A stretch of 64,000 bases of DNA from Rhodospirillales bacterium BBD 1991-14. GTDB lineage: Bacteria > Pseudomonadota > Alphaproteobacteria > Kiloniellales > Kiloniellaceae. The stretch is from positions 124,001-188,000 of the forward strand of contig LYSY01000006.1 of assembly GCA_001657395.1 (NCBI GenBank). The letters run 5' to 3'. The position numbers and the translations under genes are program-made. Position 1 is the first letter of the stretch. Every line of letters starts with the position of its first letter. This document shows, piece after piece, positions 60,188 through 64,000 of this stretch. The notes beneath the pieces are model-generated. The model was not told the DNA's origin, did not search any database, and saw only the letters and a program-made list of their open reading frames with translations.

Positions 60188-62337
60188 GCACGGCGGTTCA
60201 CCTGGTCAAGCGGGCCCTTTCCATGCCGCCGCACAGGGCCGTCCGCAAGGCGATCGGCCTTGGCCGGCGGACCATGGCGGCACGGCGCCGGCGTGCCCAA
60301 GATCTGCGTGCCGGCAGCCATGGCCGTCTCGACATGGAAGCCGGCCTGGCGCACCTGATGACGATCACGGCCGATGCGATGTCGGATGATCTCGTCAGCG
60401 CCCTTGGCCAGCTCTCGCCGCTCTATCTCGACCATCGGTTCGACCTGCTGGGCTCGGGCTGGACCCAGGTGGCGCACGGCATTGCCTGTCCGGGCATGTT
60501 CGGGCGGTCTTATCCGCCCGGCCCGGCCGTCGAGCCGGACAGCGACGGGACCTGGCTCGAAGGGATAATCAATCGCTCGAACCTTGCCGAATCGCAGCGG
60601 ATCTGGCGCCTCGTGGACGATCCCGCATATCGGCCCATCGACTGGCAGATTGATTTCAAGTCGGGCTACCGCTGGCAGCAAGACCGCCATGCCTACGACC
60701 TGACCATCCCGGTCGATGTGGGGGCCGACGTCAAGGTCCCCTGGGAGCTGGGCCGGCTTCAGCATCTGCCCCGTCTGGCGCTGGCGGCCATCGCTGCCGA
60801 CGGTCATGGACAGGCGCTGCCACCCCGAGACCGGATTGTCGGCGAGATCGGCAATCAGATCCTGGATTTCCTGGCCCAGAACCCGCCGCGCTTTGGCGTC
60901 AACTGGCTGTGTCCGATGGATGTCGCGATCCGCTCCGTCAACCTGCTCCTCGCAGCCGATCTGCTGGCCGGTGCGGGCTTGTCGCTGGGTACCGACCTCC
61001 AGCGCGAGCTGGCGCGCGCCGCGCGGGAGCATCGCGACCATGTGCTCGCTCACTTGGAATGGTCGGAAACCGGACGCAGCAACCACTACCTGTCCGATAT
61101 CGTCGGCGTGCTCTGGACATCGGCCTATCTGCCGTTGGACGGCCATGGCCGTGCGGCGGCGGCCTTCGCCGCCCGGGAACTGGTCAATGAAACCGACGCT
61201 CAGTTTCTGGATGATGGCGGCAACTATGAGGGATCGAGCAACTACCATTGCCTGTCCGGCGAATTGGCCAGCTTCGGCCTGGCGCTGGTCCTGGGCCTGG
61301 AAGCCCGCACGCCTGGTCTGTTCGACAGCTTCAATCCAGAGGCCATCAAGGTAAGGGTGCCGTTTGCGCAAGGGACCTTGCCGTCCCACCGGCACGACAA
61401 CGGCGTGCGGTCTGTCGTCTCACCGGCCGCCTGGACGAAGCTGGAGCGGGCGGCCCGGTTTGCGCGACGGCTGCGGCGTCCGGACGGAGCAATCATGCAG
61501 GTCGGTGATACGGATTCCGGCCGCCTCTGTAAGTTGGAGCCGCAGCTCGACCCGTCCACCATGCGAGAAAACGACCTGGATTCCACGGCCTTCACCTCGG
61601 CCGTCGCGGCCCTGTCCGATACTTCCGGCCCTGCGCGTGGCGACCATGGCGCGCGTTCCACTCGGATCGAAACCGCCGTCATCCGCTCCTTGTCGGGCGG
61701 CACGACGCTGCCTGGCGCCGGGGAGGAACCGCTGGCTAGCTTCGGCGATCTCGACTCGCTTGTGACGATGCTGCGCGGCCTGCCGGAAAGACAGCGCCGT
61801 TGCCGGCAGTACGATACCGGCGCAAGCCAGGACGTTTGGTCGCGCTGCGCGTTCCCGGCATTCGGATCCTTCTTGTTCTGGCGCGGGAACGACCGCATTT
61901 CTTTTCGTTGCGCGCCGGCCGCGCCAGCAGACGCCCCGACCGGCCATCGGCACGATGACGATCTCTCCGTTGAGCTGATCGTCGGCGGTACTGCCGTCAT
62001 CGAAGATCCCGGCACCTACGTCTACACGGCATCGCGCGCTGCCCGAGATTCCTATCGGTCCGCTGCAGCCCATGACTGTCCGCGCGCCGCCAGCTGGGAT
62101 GTTGCCGCCCCTGGAGAGGCGCTCTTCGAGCTCCGACGGCAGGGCTTTGGCCGATGTCTTGCCTGGCGGGCAGACGGCGTCGCCGGCCTGCTCCAGACAT
62201 CGAAGGGAAGCCTATGGCGCGCCATCCTGATCGAGGGGGACAGGATCGCGATCATCGACGGAACCGACAGTGCGGATGGCCTCCGGCCCCTCTCGAAGCT
62301 TCCGCTGCGCTGCCTGGGCTATGGCCGACAGAGTTAA
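60184..62337 (+). CDS. Heparinase II/III-like (alginate lyase superfamily) protein
   Basis: A 717-residue protein from GTG 60184. The N-terminal (alpha/alpha) toroid has WLEGIINRSNLAESQRIW, FDSFN and NWLCPMDVAIRSVNLLLA, ETGRSNHYLSDIVGVLW and DDGGNYEGSSNYHCLSGE. The C-terminal beta-sandwich has APTGHRHDDDLSVELIVGG, where the HxHxD set matches heparinase II/III. No signal peptide is seen, although lyases of this fold usually act in the periplasm. In polysaccharide loci such proteins may trim or edit the glycan, or act as epimerases. Pairs with the two-domain oxidoreductase in similar loci. Confidence 0.86.
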   Translation: MSTAVHLVKRALSMPPHRAVRKAIGLGRRTMAARRRRAQDLRAGSHGRLDMEAGLAHLMTITADAMSDDLVSALGQLSPLYLDHRFDLLGSGWTQVAHGIACPGMFGRSYPPGPAVEPDSDGTWLEGIINRSNLAESQRIWRLVDDPAYRPIDWQIDFKSGYRWQQDRHAYDLTIPVDVGADVKVPWELGRLQHLPRLALAAIAADGHGQALPPRDRIVGEIGNQILDFLAQNPPRFGVNWLCPMDVAIRSVNLLLAADLLAGAGLSLGTDLQRELARAAREHRDHVLAHLEWSETGRSNHYLSDIVGVLWTSAYLPLDGHGRAAAAFAARELVNETDAQFLDDGGNYEGSSNYHCLSGELASFGLALVLGLEARTPGLFDSFNPEAIKVRVPFAQGTLPSHRHDNGVRSVVSPAAWTKLERAARFARRLRRPDGAIMQVGDTDSGRLCKLEPQLDPSTMRENDLDSTAFTSAVAALSDTSGPARGDHGARSTRIETAVIRSLSGGTTLPGAGEEPLASFGDLDSLVTMLRGLPERQRRCRQYDTGASQDVWSRCAFPAFGSFLFWRGNDRISFRCAPAAPADAPTGHRHDDDLSVELIVGGTAVIEDPGTYVYTASRAARDSYRSAAAHDCPRAASWDVAAPGEALFELRRQGFGRCLAWRADGVAGLLQTSKGSLWRAILIEGDRIAIIDGTDSADGLRPLSKLPLRCLGYGRQS

Positions 62338-63526
62338 GGCCCTCTACGTCCTGTTCGAGGGCCTGCCGGAGACGGTGATCGATTCGCAGGTGGCGGCGCA
62401 CATCCGGACGGTGCGTGAGGGCCTCGGCTGGGAGTTTGAGCTCTTGGCCGTCGCCTGCACGTCGAGCGGCATGACGCAATCGCTGCGCCGCAGGGAGGCC
62501 GTGGAGGAGCACACCGGATGCAGGGTCCGTGTGTTGCGCGGGGTGCAGCCGGCCGTGCCTTTGAGCCACCGGCTAAATGGACTGCTCCTTGCGCGGGCGC
62601 TTGGGAAAGGCCGTCCAGCCTTCGACCTCGTCCACGCGCGGACCGACTATACGGCCGCGGCAATGGGCCCGATCGCGCGACGGCACGGAGTTCCCATGAT
62701 CTGGGACTGCCGCGGCGACAGCGTCGCGGAGTTCGAGGCCCGCGCCGACCAGGGCGGGCTCGCAAAGGGGCTGCTGCGGCGCTGGCGCTCGGCAAAGCTG
62801 GTCGAAGCTCGGCGCATTGCGGCACAGCACGCTGCCGGGGCACTGTTCGTCTCCGAGCCGCTGCAGGCGCTCTGCGCCCCGCTGCTGAGTGACAAGCCGG
62901 CGGCTGTCATTCCCTGCGTCGCGTCACAAAAGGACATGCATTTCGACCCCGGGCTGCGGCAGACGACACGGGCCGCACTGTCCCTGCCAGACGACGTGAC
63001 GGTCTTCGTCTACAGCGGCAGTCTCGTGGCCTATCAGTGTTTTTCCCAGACTGTCGACCTGTTTCGCTCCCTCCATGCCTCTCGGCCGCAGACCCACCTT
63101 CTCGTCATGACTCCCCAGAAGGCAGCGGCCGACGCGGTCCTGAGCCGGCTTCCGGACGGCAGCTTCACGTCACTGTCGGCGCGGTATCAGGAGGTGAATG
63201 CCTACCTCAATGCCGCCGATCTCGCATTCATGTTGCGGGAAGACACGCCCGTGAACCGGGTCGCCTCGCCAACGAAGTTTGCGGAGTACTGCCTTGCCGG
63301 CCTGCCCGTGATTATGACGGATGCGGTTCGAGACAGTGCCAGGATAGCGGACAGACTCGGCAACCGAATCGCCCCTGAGCTGGAATCCATTTTTGCCGCT
63401 CCGGAGCAGAACCGCGCCGTCGTCGCCCAGAAGGCCGGCGAATTGCTGTCACGGTCCCGCTATCTGCCAATCTACGAAGCACTCTGTGACGGCGCCCGCC
63501 GGCGACGCGCCGGCGGAGAGGACTGA
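62321..63526 (+). CDS. GT4-like glycosyltransferase
   Basis: The protein has 401 residues from ATG 62321, overlapping the heparinase-like stop by 17 bases. The first domain has RVKALYVLFEGLPETVIDSQ, LVHARTDYTAAAMGPIA and IWDCRGDSVAEFEAR. The second has VFVYSGSLVAYQCFSQTVDLF, LNAADLAFMLREDTPVN and SPTKFAEYCLAGLPVIMTD, a GT4 EX7E-like donor site. It continues the plus-strand operon into the third amidotransferase gene. Donor unknown. Confidence 0.85.
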   Translation: MADRVKALYVLFEGLPETVIDSQVAAHIRTVREGLGWEFELLAVACTSSGMTQSLRRREAVEEHTGCRVRVLRGVQPAVPLSHRLNGLLLARALGKGRPAFDLVHARTDYTAAAMGPIARRHGVPMIWDCRGDSVAEFEARADQGGLAKGLLRRWRSAKLVEARRIAAQHAAGALFVSEPLQALCAPLLSDKPAAVIPCVASQKDMHFDPGLRQTTRAALSLPDDVTVFVYSGSLVAYQCFSQTVDLFRSLHASRPQTHLLVMTPQKAAADAVLSRLPDGSFTSLSARYQEVNAYLNAADLAFMLREDTPVNRVASPTKFAEYCLAGLPVIMTDAVRDSARIADRLGNRIAPELESIFAAPEQNRAVVAQKAGELLSRSRYLPIYEALCDGARRRRAGGED

Positions 63527-63532
63527 GCGGCC

Positions 63533-64000
63533 ATGTGCGGCTTCGCCGGCTTTATCGACATTAGCGCTTCGACACCCCAGGACGCACTGGAGCGGCTGGC
63601 CCAGGCTATGGTCGATCCGATCCGGCACCGAGGTCCGGATGCCGGCGGTGTATGGGCCGATGCAACAGCCGGATTTGCGGTTGGTTTTCGCCGCCTGGCG
63701 ATCATTGATTTGAGTGCGGCCGGCGATCAGCCGATGATCTCGGCAAGTGGCCGCAATGTCATCGTTTATAATGGCGAAACATACAACGCCGCCGAGATCA
63801 GGGCTGACCTCGAAGCCCTGGGCATTCGTTTTCGCGGACACAGCGATACCGAGGTGGTGCTCGAGGCCTGCGAGGCCTGGGGTGTGGAGGCGGCGGTCGC
63901 GCGGATGAATGGCATGTTCGCCTTTGCTCTGTGGGACCGGCGGGATCGGCGCTTGCAGCTCGTGCGGGATCGCGTCGGCATCAAGCCGCTCTATTGGGGA
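63533..64000 (+). CDS. asnB: Asparagine synthetase-like glutamine amidotransferase, copy 3, cut by the window end
   Basis: 156 codons are visible from ATG 63533 to the right edge, with no stop. It has Cys2 (MCGFAGFIDI), PIRHRGPDAGGVW, FRRLAIIDLSAAGDQPM, YNGETYNAAEIRADLEAL, MNGMFAFALWDRR and RDRVGIKPLYW, all glutaminase-domain features of AsnB. The synthetase domain would lie beyond 64000. It is the third gene of this family in 26 kb and starts 6 bases after the glycosyltransferase stop. Confidence 0.9.
   Translation, partial: MCGFAGFIDISASTPQDALERLAQAMVDPIRHRGPDAGGVWADATAGFAVGFRRLAIIDLSAAGDQPMISASGRNVIVYNGETYNAAEIRADLEALGIRFRGHSDTEVVLEACEAWGVEAAVARMNGMFAFALWDRRDRRLQLVRDRVGIKPLYWG

Noticed and set aside
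59986-61395. A 469-codon minus-strand frame
   Set aside because: Antisense to the GT4 and heparinase-like genes; its translation shows no family motif.
23333-64000. Mobile element or integrative island
   Set aside because: No transposase, integrase, relaxase or flanking repeat was found in the window; only composition and the tRNA boundary hint at transfer.
52955-64000. Exosortase (XrtA)/PEP-CTERM-type locus, because of the AsnB, heparinase-like and GT4 combination
   Set aside because: No exosortase or PEP-CTERM protein is present in the window, although the locus continues beyond it.

Overview
The window is high-GC bacterial chromosome. It looks like an alphaproteobacterium of the Rhodospirillales type, probably marine or related to Kiloniellaceae/Rhodovibrionaceae. 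The signs are a ChvI/ChvG-like two-component pair, a single-domain CpdR regulator, the dgcN-dgcA pair for D-glutamate breakdown, a candidate AbcR/alpha-r15-type small RNA and dense GC-rich genes with many GTG/TTG starts. This placement is inference from gene content; no rRNA is present.

Left part, 1-23 kb, is core and housekeeping material in short operons: a truncated polyamine-binding protein (1-1058, minus); a lipoprotein followed by a response regulator and histidine kinase (1.7-4.7 kb); a MATE exporter; dgcN and dgcA; a ceramidase-like membrane protein; a GNAT-YoaP protein; a minus-strand trio (methyltransferase, small protein, YcaQ-like protein); a FabI-like reductase; a translationally coupled CoA-ester set (acyl-CoA dehydrogenase, GST, CaiB transferase, MaoC-type hydratase); a class V aminotransferase; a lytic transglycosylase; a well-formed intergenic sRNA on the plus strand (20587-20680); an acetyltransferase coupled to an N-formylglutamate amidohydrolase; cpdR; and tRNA-Val(GAC).

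Right part, 23.3-64 kb and running off the window, is one large surface-polysaccharide locus. It opens with an O-antigen-ligase-like protein and a glycosyltransferase on the minus strand. A plus-strand glycosyltransferase and a regulatory module follow: a winged-helix regulator whose promoter is overlapped by two palindromes, coupled to a NusG/RfaH-like antiterminator, then a 638-base leader holding two sites that resemble the enterobacterial ops element. After the leader come GDP-fucose genes (fcl, gmd), a UDP-sulfoquinovose-synthase-like gene, another epimerase, a UDP-GlcNAc 2-epimerase, a Wzm/Wzt-type ABC exporter with a carbohydrate-binding tail, an AT-richer core (about 36.1-40.6 kb), a nonulosonic-acid set (neuB, neuC, neuA) coupled to a large unassigned capsule-type transferase candidate, a sulfotransferase, several GT4 enzymes, six methyltransferases, three glutamine-dependent asparagine-synthetase-like amidotransferases, a two-domain oxidoreductase and a heparinase-like protein.

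Taken together, the locus would make GDP-fucose, a CMP-nonulosonic acid, ManNAc-type and possibly sulfonated sugars, assemble and decorate a chain (methylation, sulfation, amidation) and export it through the ABC transporter. The wHTH/RfaH-like pair plausibly keeps RNA polymerase processive across the long operon. This is the most interesting system in the window.
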